A stretch of DNA of 64,000 nucleotides. Source: SIG299 sp964541485 (GTDB taxonomy: Bacteria; Bacillota; Clostridia; Lachnospirales; Lachnospiraceae). Under the pieces are notes generated by a model. The model searched no databases, had not been told where the DNA came from, and saw nothing but the letters and a program-made list of their open reading frames with translations. A program made the position numbers and the translations under genes. Below are positions 7,802-16,106 of the stretch, piece by piece. Numbering within the stretch: position 1 is the stretch's first letter; the number at the start of each line of letters is the position of its first letter. The stretch spans positions 1-64,000 of the forward strand of contig CAZIQL010000003.1 of assembly GCA_964541485.1 (NCBI GenBank), in the 5' to 3' direction.

Positions 7802-9220
7802 TTACAGAAGGGAAATCGCATCCGAAATCGTCTTTTCGTATGCTTCTCGTCCGTACTTGTCGACCTCAGCCTTGTTCTTTTCCCCGTGAGTAAGGCATCC
7901 TGCACCACCGATACAGCCGCCGATACAAGCCATACCTTCGATGAAGTTGGCATCCAGTACATTCTTACTCTTTTTAAGGAGTGCGACCTTGCATGCTTCG
8001 ATACCGTCACAAGGTACTGCCTTTAAGTCAAATTCGAGATTCTGTTCCGCGAGCGCCTGCACTACCGCATCAGAAAGACCGCCGGAACGTGCAAAAATAC
8101 GTCCGAAGTACGATGCGTTATCCAAAACGCCCTCTTCCAATGTCATGATGTCTAAATCCTTACTGTCAAACAGCGCCTGCAATTCTTCAAAGGTCAGCAC
8201 CGCATCCACATAATCCTTCACATTCTCTAACTGTGCCTCCGCCTTTTTCGAGGTACATGGTCCGATAAATACTACCTTGGCATTTTCCGTCGTATTCTTG
8301 ATATACTTTGCCAGTGCCCCCATCGGAGACATATTGTGGGAAATATACGGTACCAAATCAGGGAATGCAGACTTGATATACTGCACAAACGCCGGACAAC
8401 AGGAGCTGGTTAAGAAACCTTTTTCCACTAATTCGCGGGATTCCGACATTGCCACCATATCTGCACCGAGCGCTGCTTCGATTACCGTATAGAAGCCAAG
8501 CTCCTTAAGTCCTGTAATCACCTGACCGAGCTTTGCATAGGTAAACTGGCTTGAAATGGACGGAGCCACAATGGCATATACCTTATACTTCTTGTTTTCC
8601 TCGCTCTTCTTAATCAAATCAATGACATTCAGTATGTAGGACTTATCGGAAATCGCACCGAACGGACACTGATATACGCAGGCACCGCACTGGATACACT
8701 TCTCGTTATCAATGGCAGCCGCATTGTCCTCTTTGATTGTGATTGCCTTCACCTTACAAGCCACCTGACAAGGACGCTTGCGGTTTACAATCGCTGCATA
8801 CGGACAAACCTTTGCACACTGTCCGCATTCTACACACTTGCTCTTATCAATATGTGCCACATGGTTATGGTCAAACGAAATAGCACCACGCTTACAAACG
8901 TCTTCACAACGGTTTGCCAGACATCCGCGGCAGGTACCGGTCACTTCATATCCGGCAGCCGGACATTCATCACATGCAATGTCAATGACCTGAATTACGT
9001 TTGGATTATCCGTATCACCGCCCATAGCAAGTTTCACTCTCTCGCCTAAAATCGCGCGCTCCTTATAAACACAACAACGCATGGTCGGTGTCTTACCCGG
9101 TGCAATTTCCTTTGGAATATCCATTACCTTTTCAAGTAAGGTATCGTTCCATGCATGACGTGCCACTTCACGAAGCACCTTATACTTTAAATACTGTACT
9201 TTTGTATCAAACTTTCTCAT
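7802..9220 (-). CDS. [FeFe] hydrogenase with multiple ferredoxin-type clusters
   Basis: 472 residues. The N-terminal half has several Cys clusters, including CRGCLANRCEDVC (97-109), CVECGQCAKVCP (129-140), a PCQVAC stretch (150-155) and CIQCGACVYQCP (175-186), so at least three [4Fe-4S] clusters. The H-cluster motifs are present but non-standard: L1 TSSCCP (271-276), L2 GPCTSKKAE (320-328, Gly where catalytic enzymes usually have Met), and L3 EGMACIGGCIGGAG (428-441, usual NGGGQ altered). All four cluster-ligand cysteines are there. It is the last gene of the adhE operon, 23 bp after the PP2C phosphatase. It may be a monomeric hydrogenase making H2 from ferredoxin or a sensory or regulated form; the changed L2/L3 residues argue for caution. 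Confidence 0.88.
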   Translation of the reverse strand: MRKFDTKVQYLKYKVLREVARHAWNDTLLEKVMDIPKEIAPGKTPTMRCCVYKERAILGERVKLAMGGDTDNPNVIQVIDIACDECPAAGYEVTGTCRGCLANRCEDVCKRGAISFDHNHVAHIDKSKCVECGQCAKVCPYAAIVNRKRPCQVACKVKAITIKEDNAAAIDNEKCIQCGACVYQCPFGAISDKSYILNVIDLIKKSEENKKYKVYAIVAPSISSQFTYAKLGQVITGLKELGFYTVIEAALGADMVAMSESRELVEKGFLTSSCCPAFVQYIKSAFPDLVPYISHNMSPMGALAKYIKNTTENAKVVFIGPCTSKKAEAQLENVKDYVDAVLTFEELQALFDSKDLDIMTLEEGVLDNASYFGRIFARSGGLSDAVVQALAEQNLEFDLKAVPCDGIEACKVALLKKSKNVLDANFIEGMACIGGCIGGAGCLTHGEKNKAEVDKYGREAYEKTISDAISLL

Positions 9221-9243
9221 CTTTTTTTCCTCTCTTAAGCCGC

Positions 9244-10416
9244 CTAGAAGTAACTTACCTTAATACGTTTACCCATTTTCTTAAGACACGCGGATAACTC
9301 TTCCACCAGGTTCATCTTAATATTAAAGTTAATCGGCAAATCCGGATTCTGATGTGCCGGATTTATCGCACGTCCTACATAGAAATTAATATCTGTCGCT
9401 TCCTCAAACAGCAGTCGGCTGATTAAGGATGCACCATCTCTCTTAAAGCTCCAATGCTCATAATACTCATTGTCACCCAGATAGTCCTTTGCATATTCTA
9501 CCACACGGTTGACGGTAATAACACCCTCTGTTACCAAATCGACACCTTCAATCGTTGCAATCGGCGGAATATCCGACTGTTCAAAGCTCAAGGTCGGTCT
9601 GAGCGGCTTATTTAAATACTTTGCCGCAATAGACGATGTCGTACCGCCACATACAATATGCTTTCCTTCTTTTGAGAAGAACAGTGACATCATACGCTCT
9701 CCGTCATCCGGGTTAAACGGTGGTCCGAACAGGAGATTCATTGGCTCTCTCTTACGGATTTTCACGATACAGGCGGTTGCGTCATCGCCCGGTTTTCCGC
9801 CATACAGCTTATTACACTCCTCCACCAGCATGGTAGAAAGGTTCTTTGCCGTATGACCCCCAATCGCCATCGTCTCCACAAAGTCGACAATGTCTTCGCG
9901 TTTCCAGCCAAAGTTATATGCCGTACCAATGCCGGCATGCGGACAACCATCACTCATTGCCACAAACAAATCATTCTCCTGAAGCTTAATGACCGATTTG
10001 TATATTTTCTTTCCGTTAATATTCAATTCTGTTTTCGGATAATCGTAATTCTTTTCATCACGAAGCACAATGACCTGCGGATTATCATACTGGATAATCT
10101 CCATCGTGTCGTTGTTTTTCAGGAGCATGATGGTAAAGGTCGAATATGCCACACCTCGCACCGAACACACCGGTAATGTCGCAGCAATCGTTTCTACACA
10201 CTCTTCCAGCGGCAAGCCTTCTGCCATCATGGTAGAAATAATCTTTGATGTCAGCGTAGATAAAATACTTGCTTTTACGCCGCTGCCAAGGCCATCTGCC
10301 AATACGATAACGGTAGAGTTCTCATCCTGCTCTACCACATCGACATGGTCGCCGCAAAGCTCTTCGCCGTAATGATTGATACTCTTATATCCGATATCCG
10401 CACATAAATCATTCAT
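9244..10416 (-). CDS. SpoIIE/PP2C-type protein phosphatase paired with sensory hydrogenase
   Basis: 390 residues from the ATG at 10416 (AAGGAG 10 bases before). Residues 1-220 form a SpoIIE-like PP2C domain: VIVLADGLGSG (metal-binding Asp), FVAMSDGCPHAGIG and PGDDATACIV. Residues 220-390 are an additional domain I do not recognise. This is not the sporulation phosphatase SpoIIE: it lacks the polytopic membrane region. It overlaps the sensory hydrogenase gene by 8 bp, implying translational coupling. Similar PP2C genes sit beside PAS-type [FeFe] hydrogenases in other Clostridia, where they are thought to turn redox or H2 sensing into dephosphorylation of an unknown target. Confidence 0.88.
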   Translation of the reverse strand: MNDLCADIGYKSINHYGEELCGDHVDVVEQDENSTVIVLADGLGSGVKASILSTLTSKIISTMMAEGLPLEECVETIAATLPVCSVRGVAYSTFTIMLLKNNDTMEIIQYDNPQVIVLRDEKNYDYPKTELNINGKKIYKSVIKLQENDLFVAMSDGCPHAGIGTAYNFGWKREDIVDFVETMAIGGHTAKNLSTMLVEECNKLYGGKPGDDATACIVKIRKREPMNLLFGPPFNPDDGERMMSLFFSKEGKHIVCGGTTSSIAAKYLNKPLRPTLSFEQSDIPPIATIEGVDLVTEGVITVNRVVEYAKDYLGDNEYYEHWSFKRDGASLISRLLFEEATDINFYVGRAINPAHQNPDLPINFNIKMNLVEELSACLKKMGKRIKVSYF

Positions 10417-12085
10417 CTGCAATCGACTCCTTCAGTTTTGCAAGCGCAATCTTTGTTTCAGCAGCCGTCTCTCCGAGAAGAGATGCAATTTCCTGAACAA
10501 TACGCATCTGCTTATCTACTACCTTATCTGCAACCTCAATCGTCTGGCGACTGATATTTTCCTTCTTCTCTTTTTCGTATTCTTCCTCTGTGACATCACG
10601 CAGAATTCCAATTAACAAATGGGAATCTCTGTCATGCATTACCGTCTGTTCCACGTAACGCTTATATTCTGCCAGATACGCTCTCTGGTTCTGAATGGTT
10701 CTTCCGGTTCTGAGCACTGTCATAAATACCCCCGGATCCATGATACGTGTTACCTGATCACCAAGAATATCGGAAGCATAGCGGATATTCATAATCTTTC
10801 TTGCCGCTTCGTTAATCTGCTGTACCTCCATGTTTTCATTGAGTACAATCAGACCATTCGGTGTATTCTTAACAATTGTATCCGAGAAGCTCTCTGCCTT
10901 GTCCTTTAAGAACGGCAGACACATGGAAATCTCCGCCTTACCCTGACAAATCGCAATCGCTTTCTCACGGCAGGTATTGTAACCGCAGGAACCACAGTTT
11001 AACTCCTGGGCAATGGTATTTTTACCCATCTGGCGAAGTACGCCCTGAATTTCTGCCTCCATCGGCATGGAAAGCTTGTGCTCAATATACTCAAACTGCT
11101 TCTTTAACTGAACCGGTGCCGGCTGTTCCACTTCAAAGTCCTTTTCACCTGCATAATTTGCTACTGCCATATAGTCCCGAATCGGTCTGTTATGGTTCTT
11201 TTCCATAACCGGACCATTGATACAGCTTCCTTCGCAGGCGGACACCTCAATAAAGCATTTATGTACCTTTCCAAGCTCAATATCCTTTAAAGCTGCCATA
11301 CATTCTTCCACACCATCAATGGCAAGGTAAGTCACACCCGGCACATTCTGCGCCATCGTCTTTAACACACCGCCTGTGGTCGGGAAGAAACGCGCCCGGG
11401 AAGCAGGATTTACATCGACCTCTTTTTTCAGTTCAATATTCTCTTCTTCCAGCCATTTTGTCAACTCTTCAAAAGTAAGTACCGCATCCACAATTCCCTG
11501 ATAGTGCTCAGCCTCATCCTTTTTTGAAAGACAAGGTCCGATAAATACGGTCTTTGCATCCGGATAACGCTTTTTAATATCCTGACAGTGTGCCTGCATC
11601 GGAGACATCACATCCGCCAGATACTCAAGGCAGGACGGGAAATATTTCTGAATTAATAAATTGATGGAATGACAACAGGACGTAATGATAATGTCTCTGT
11701 GCTCTTCCTTGAGCATTCTTTCATACTCATTCTTTACCATCGTAGCTCCGATTGCCGTTTCCTCTACATCAGTAAAGCCAAGCTTCTTTAAAGCTTCTCT
11801 CATGGATTCAATACCAACACCGTCATAATTTGCAATAAAGGAAGGAGCAAGGCTTACAATCACCGGTGTCCCACCCTGAAGAAGCACTTTGACTTTTTCT
11901 GTCTCATTCACGATTGCACGCGCGTTCTGAGGACAGACAACAAAACACTGTCCGCAAAGAATACATTCGTTTCCGATAATCTGTGCCTGATTGCCGGAGA
12001 ACTTAATTGCCTTTACCGAACAATGACGAATACACTTATAACAGTTTTTACAGTTTGATTTCTTTAAAGTAAGACAATTTGCCAT
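10409..12085 (-). CDS. Sensory-type [FeFe] hydrogenase with Fe-S and PAS domains (HydS/HfsB-like)
   Basis: 558 residues. Domain order: two [4Fe-4S] motifs (11-22 and 41-51), a hydrogenase H-cluster domain (75-310), a Cys-rich Fe-S segment (364-389, CGSCGYNTC then C and C), a PAS domain (about 400-500), and a C-terminal helical tail. The L1 motif is TSCCHS (135-140, His instead of Pro), L2 GPCLSKKDE (183-191), L3 EVSACEGSC (280-288). The PAS domain and altered pocket are features of group C hydrogenases, proposed H2 sensors. In Thermoanaerobacterium and Clostridium thermocellum the hfs-type loci contain such a protein with a PP2C phosphatase near adhE, as here. A sensing role is inferred. Confidence 0.88.
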   Translation of the reverse strand: MANCLTLKKSNCKNCYKCIRHCSVKAIKFSGNQAQIIGNECILCGQCFVVCPQNARAIVNETEKVKVLLQGGTPVIVSLAPSFIANYDGVGIESMREALKKLGFTDVEETAIGATMVKNEYERMLKEEHRDIIITSCCHSINLLIQKYFPSCLEYLADVMSPMQAHCQDIKKRYPDAKTVFIGPCLSKKDEAEHYQGIVDAVLTFEELTKWLEEENIELKKEVDVNPASRARFFPTTGGVLKTMAQNVPGVTYLAIDGVEECMAALKDIELGKVHKCFIEVSACEGSCINGPVMEKNHNRPIRDYMAVANYAGEKDFEVEQPAPVQLKKQFEYIEHKLSMPMEAEIQGVLRQMGKNTIAQELNCGSCGYNTCREKAIAICQGKAEISMCLPFLKDKAESFSDTIVKNTPNGLIVLNENMEVQQINEAARKIMNIRYASDILGDQVTRIMDPGVFMTVLRTGRTIQNQRAYLAEYKRYVEQTVMHDRDSHLLIGILRDVTEEEYEKEKKENISRQTIEVADKVVDKQMRIVQEIASLLGETAAETKIALAKLKESIADE

Positions 12086-12107
12086 GTCTCTTATCCTTTC
12101 TGTTCAT

Positions 12108-12359
12108 TTATTTACCAAGTGCTGCCAAAACCTTTTCATTGAAAAATTCCTTAAAGTCTTCTTTTGTAAGACCCGTATATACTTCATCGTCTATCTGTAC
12201 CGTAACGCCAATACGGTTACACTGTCCGGTGCAAAAGCTTCCGGCCAGCGTAACCTCGGTTTCTAAACGATATTCTTCTACGGCTTTCTGGAACAATTCA
12301 ACAATTTCTGCGGACCCCTTGATATGGCAGGAGCTGCCCACACAAATCTGAATAATCAT
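12108..12359 (-). CDS. Thioredoxin-like [2Fe-2S] ferredoxin, copy 2
   Basis: 83 residues forming a thioredoxin-like ferredoxin fold as in NuoE and HymA. The four cluster ligands are in ICVGSSC (Cys 6 and 11) and FCTGQC (about Cys 43 and 47). It is a close paralogue of the gene just upstream, from which it is separated by only 6 bp, so the pair arose by tandem duplication. It lies 22 bp before the sensory hydrogenase and probably delivers or accepts electrons there. No NuoF-type flavoprotein follows, unlike in bifurcating hydrogenase operons. Confidence 0.88.
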   Translation of the reverse strand: MIIQICVGSSCHIKGSAEIVELFQKAVEEYRLETEVTLAGSFCTGQCNRIGVTVQIDDEVYTGLTKEDFKEFFNEKVLAALGK

Positions 12360-12365
12360 TTCTTT

Positions 12366-12605
12366 TTACGCCTTTCCAAGTACATTTTTTTCAAAAAATT
12401 CTGTTACGGAATCCGGAGTTACAGAATGAAACTCTTCATCCACTGTTACACAAACTCCCTTTTGGCACTGTCCCATGCAAAATGTGCCGCCCAATTCTAC
12501 CTTGTCTCCCAAGTTGTTTTCAGCAATGAGACGCTGAAGCTCTTCCACCACCTGGCGGGAACCCTTGATATGACAGGAACTACCGATACATACTGTTACC
12601 TTCAT
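12366..12605 (-). CDS. Thioredoxin-like [2Fe-2S] ferredoxin, copy 1
   Basis: 79 residues from the ATG at 12605, with AGGAGG 9 bases upstream; an ATG two codons earlier is too close to it. The cluster ligands are in VCIGSSC and FCMGQC, with a third nearby Cys in QKGVC. It shares SSCHIKGS and the general length with copy 2. It follows the phosphotransferase gene by 13 bp. As with copy 2, a small electron carrier for the hydrogenases is the likely role. Confidence 0.88.
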   Translation of the reverse strand: MKVTVCIGSSCHIKGSRQVVEELQRLIAENNLGDKVELGGTFCMGQCQKGVCVTVDEEFHSVTPDSVTEFFEKNVLGKA

Positions 12606-12618
12606 TGTCATTTTCCTC

Positions 12619-13368
12619 CTATTCGTAATCTACAACGCTTACCCAAGAGAGTAAGAATTCACGTTCTTTTTCATTGCCCTTAACAGACTGGGAAGCTGCT
12701 ACAATCGGCATCCACTTCTGTACGTACTGCTTAGCAGTGTCGCTCTTCTTGCAGAACATGTCCAGATAGAACTTCGCACCTTCGATATCGCCGTTTAACC
12801 AGAACAGTAAGTATGTTCTTGCTGCATCGGCAGAAGCGTTACCCTGTGTTGCATGTGCCCAGTCAAGGATATATGGTGTACCATCCTCTGCAATAATAAC
12901 GTTGGATGGGTTTAAGTCACCATGACATACCTTGTTATGCTTTGGCATACCCTCTAAACGAGTGTGCAAATCATAACGTGTGGTTGCATCCAATTCGGAC
13001 ATGCTGATCTTACGCACCATCTTGTCCTTTAACTTGTTTAAAAGAGGACAGGTCTTGGACTGGATGTTAATCTGTAAATCTACCAGCATTTCAATATATT
13101 CATACTTCTTGCTTGGATTTTCCTGCATCAGCTGTGCGAGTGTCTTACCCTTAATATACTCGGACACAATTGCCCACTTGCCTTCATGCATAGTAACTTC
13201 CAAAACCTTAGGAATGTTTAAACCGGTCTCTTCAATTCTTGCCTGATTGAGTGCCTCGTTTAAAACATCTGCCTTGGAATAATCTTCGTTAAATACCTTT
13301 ACACACTTATCGCCGTCGCGGTAAATTGTCTTATTATTTCTTACAGCAATTACTCTTTCCAAATTCAT
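12619..13368 (-). CDS. Phosphotransferase-fold (APH/choline-kinase-like) protein in the hydrogenase operon
   Basis: 249 residues with the aminoglycoside-phosphotransferase/choline-kinase fold: an N-lobe with KCVKVFNED (candidate ATP-binding Lys) and WAIVSEYIKGKTLAQL as hinge, catalytic loop VCHGDLNPSNVII (near 147), and metal-binding ILDWAHATQGN (near 167). Such kinases phosphorylate small molecules or proteins. It starts 12 bp after adhE and ends 13 bp before the ferredoxin pair. Its place in an operon with a PP2C phosphatase makes it a candidate opposing kinase, but that is inference. An antibiotic-resistance role is unlikely from context. Confidence 0.85.
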   Translation of the reverse strand: MNLERVIAVRNNKTIYRDGDKCVKVFNEDYSKADVLNEALNQARIEETGLNIPKVLEVTMHEGKWAIVSEYIKGKTLAQLMQENPSKKYEYIEMLVDLQINIQSKTCPLLNKLKDKMVRKISMSELDATTRYDLHTRLEGMPKHNKVCHGDLNPSNVIIAEDGTPYILDWAHATQGNASADAARTYLLFWLNGDIEGAKFYLDMFCKKSDTAKQYVQKWMPIVAASQSVKGNEKEREFLLSWVSVVDYE

Positions 13369-13380
13369 CTTAAGTCCTCC

Positions 13381-15987
13381 TTATTTTCCGTAATATGCGT
13401 TGAGATACATCTGCTTGATTTCGCTCATCAGAGGATATCTTGGGTTTGCACCGGTACACTGGTCATCAAATGCCTGCTCTACCATTTCATCAAGGTTATC
13501 AAGGAATACCTTTTCATCAATGCCGTAATCCTTGATGGTTTCCTTAATACCTACCGTTGCCTTTAACTCGTTGATCTTCTTAATCAGACCCTCTAACTTC
13601 TCTGTGTCATTCTTCCCCTTAATGCCAAGGTAATCGGCAATCTCTGCATAGCGGGCAAGTGTATGCGGATGATCGTACTGGGAGAAAGTACCCATCTTAG
13701 CAGGTGCTTCTTCTGCATTGAACCGGAGAACCTCTTCAATCATCAGGGCATTTGCCACGCCGTGAGGTAAGTGATGGAAAGCACCGAGCTTATGTGCCAT
13801 GGAGTGACATACACCAAGGAACGCGTTTGCAAATGCCATGCCGGCCATAGTTGCTGCGTTTGCCATCTTTTCTCTTGCCTCTACATCTGTCTGTCCGTTT
13901 GCATAAGCACGTGGCAGATATTCAAAAATTGTCTTTAATGCCTTTAATGCAAGACCGTCGGTGTAATCGGTTGCAAGCATTGCTGCGTATGCTTCAAGTG
14001 CATGTGTAACCGCATCGATACCGGACGCTGCTGTCAGACCCTTCGGTGCGGACATATGGAAATCAGTATCTACGATTGCCATGTTAGGAAGTAATTCGTA
14101 GTCAGCCAAAGGATACTTAACGCCGGTTGCTTCGTCTGTGATAACCGCAAACGGTGTTACCTCAGAACCTGTACCTGCGGAGGTAGGAATTGCAACGAAG
14201 TATGCCTTTTCACCCATCTTAGGGAAGGTGTATACACGCTTACGGATATCAATAAAGCGCATTGCCATATCCATGAAGTCTGCTTCCGGATGCTCATAAA
14301 GTACCCACATAATCTTTGCAGCATCCATTGCAGAACCACCACCAAGTGCAATGATGGTATCCGGCTTAAATGCTGCCATCTGTGCAGCACCTTCCTTTGC
14401 ACAACCAAGTGTTGGGTCCGGAGCTACGTTAAAGAATGTCATATGGGCAATACCCATTTCATCTAACTTATCAGTAATTGGCTTTGTATAGCCGTTTTCA
14501 TAAAGGAAGGTGTCTGTAACGATGAACGCTCTCTTCTTGTTCATCACAGTCTTTAACTCATCAAGAGCTACCGGCAGACAACCCTTCTTAATATAAATCT
14601 TTTCCGGTGCACGGAACCACAACATATTTTCCCTTCTTTCTGCTACTGTCTTAATGTTAATCAGATGCTTTACGCCAACGTTCTCGGAAACCGAGTTGCC
14701 GCCCCAGGAACCACAACCAAGTGTAAGGGACGGAGCCAACTTAAAGTTATACAGGTCACCGATACCACCCTGGGAAGAAGGTGTATTTACTAAAATACGG
14801 CAGGTCTTCATGCGAGCCGCAAACTCATTGATCTTTTCTGTTTCAGTTACTTCATTTACATAAAGGGAAGAAGTATGTCCGTAACCACCGTCAGCTACTA
14901 AGTGCTCAGCCTTTTCAATCGCCTCTTCAAATGTCTTAGCCTTGTACATAGCAAGTACAGGGGAAAGCTTTTCATGAGCAAATTCTTCGGAAAGCTCTAC
15001 ACTGTCTACTTCACCGATTAAAACCTTTGTATCTTCCGGAACCTGAACGCCTGCAATTTCTGCAATCTTAGCAGCCTTCTGGCCAACAATCTTCGCATTC
15101 AGGGCACCGTTGATGATAATGGTCTTTCTTACCTTATCTATTTCATTCTCCTTTAAGAAATAACAGCCTCTCTTTGCAAACTCCTTCTTTACTTCCTTAT
15201 AAATGCTGTCAAGAACGATAACCGACTGTTCGGACGCACAAATCATACCGTTGTCAAACGTCTTGGAATGAATGATGGAGTTTACTGCAAGTAAAATGTC
15301 TGCGCTGTCATCAATGATAGCAGGTGTGTTACCAGCACCTACACCGAGAGCCGGCTTACCGCTGGAGTACGCTGCCTTTACCATACCAGGACCGCCGGTT
15401 GCAAGGATAATATCTGCTTCCTTCATAACCATGTTGGTCATCTCAAGGCTTGGAACGTCAATCCAGTCGATGATACCTTCCGGAGCACCTGCTGCCACTG
15501 CTGCTTCTAAAATCAGCTTTGCAGCTGCAATAGTGGAGTTCTTTGCTCTTGGATGTGGGGAAATGATGATGGCATTTCTTGTCTTTAATGCAATTAAGCA
15601 CTTAAAGATTGCTGTAGAGGTTGGGTTTGTGGTCGGAATAACCGCTGCAACCACACCAATCGGTTCTGCAATCTTCTTAATACCGAATGCCTTATCTTCT
15701 TCAATAATACCACACGTCTTTGTATCTTTATACGCATTGTAAATATACTCTGCTGCGTAATTGTTCTTGATTACCTTATCTTCTACAACACCCATACCGG
15801 TCTCTTCCACTGCCATCTTTGCGAGCGGAATTCTTGCTTTATTGGCTGCCGATGCAGCTGCAAGGAAAATCTTATCCACCTGTTCCTGTGTGTAAGTAGC
15901 AAACACCTGCTGTGCTTTTCTTGTGCGAAGAATCGCTTCCTGAAGCTTCTCTACGCTGTCCACAATTTCATAAGTCTTGTTTTCCAT
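13381..15987 (-). CDS. adhE: Bifunctional aldehyde-alcohol dehydrogenase
   Basis: 868 residues from the ATG at 15987, whose GGAGG is 5-6 bases upstream; an in-frame ATG 12 bases earlier overlaps that GGAGG. AdhE reduces acetyl-CoA to acetaldehyde and then ethanol with two NADH, and forms spirosomes. Residues 1-440 are the CoA-acylating aldehyde dehydrogenase (VIPTTNPTSTAIFK; the catalytic Cys is in NGMICASEQS). Residues 450-868 are the iron-dependent alcohol dehydrogenase (GGGSAMDAAKIM, SAGTGSEVTPFAVI, and the metal-binding His segment GVCHSMAHKLGAFHHLPHG). It heads the hydrogenase operon, coupling ethanol formation and H2 metabolism. A Rex-like operator lies about 53 bp upstream. Confidence 0.97.
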   Translation of the reverse strand: MENKTYEIVDSVEKLQEAILRTRKAQQVFATYTQEQVDKIFLAAASAANKARIPLAKMAVEETGMGVVEDKVIKNNYAAEYIYNAYKDTKTCGIIEEDKAFGIKKIAEPIGVVAAVIPTTNPTSTAIFKCLIALKTRNAIIISPHPRAKNSTIAAAKLILEAAVAAGAPEGIIDWIDVPSLEMTNMVMKEADIILATGGPGMVKAAYSSGKPALGVGAGNTPAIIDDSADILLAVNSIIHSKTFDNGMICASEQSVIVLDSIYKEVKKEFAKRGCYFLKENEIDKVRKTIIINGALNAKIVGQKAAKIAEIAGVQVPEDTKVLIGEVDSVELSEEFAHEKLSPVLAMYKAKTFEEAIEKAEHLVADGGYGHTSSLYVNEVTETEKINEFAARMKTCRILVNTPSSQGGIGDLYNFKLAPSLTLGCGSWGGNSVSENVGVKHLINIKTVAERRENMLWFRAPEKIYIKKGCLPVALDELKTVMNKKRAFIVTDTFLYENGYTKPITDKLDEMGIAHMTFFNVAPDPTLGCAKEGAAQMAAFKPDTIIALGGGSAMDAAKIMWVLYEHPEADFMDMAMRFIDIRKRVYTFPKMGEKAYFVAIPTSAGTGSEVTPFAVITDEATGVKYPLADYELLPNMAIVDTDFHMSAPKGLTAASGIDAVTHALEAYAAMLATDYTDGLALKALKTIFEYLPRAYANGQTDVEAREKMANAATMAGMAFANAFLGVCHSMAHKLGAFHHLPHGVANALMIEEVLRFNAEEAPAKMGTFSQYDHPHTLARYAEIADYLGIKGKNDTEKLEGLIKKINELKATVGIKETIKDYGIDEKVFLDNLDEMVEQAFDDQCTGANPRYPLMSEIKQMYLNAYYGK

Positions 15988-16039
15988 AGAATCCTCCATT
16001 TTTCATAATATATTGTCTTTTTGCTTTGCGCTCTTTAGT

Positions 16040-16057
16040 TCGTTAGAATTTTAACAA
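16040..16057 (-). promoter_or_regulatory. Candidate Rex operator upstream of adhE
   Basis: The plus-strand sequence TCGTTAGAATTTTAACAA matches the Rex operator consensus TTGTTAA-N4-TTAACAA at 12 of 14 defined positions. It overlaps a TAAAAT word on the minus strand that could be the adhE -10. Rex is the NADH/NAD sensor that represses adhE and hydrogen-related genes in many Clostridia. The rex gene itself is not in the window. Confidence 0.6.
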
Positions 16058-16106
16058 TCTTTTTCTATTTTGCATATTCTCAAATTGTTCTACCGGTATT
16101 ATCTTT

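Noticed and set aside
12619..13368. Aminoglycoside resistance gene
   Set aside because: The fold matches but it is embedded in a metabolic operon, lacks typical resistance-gene context, and has generic family motifs only.
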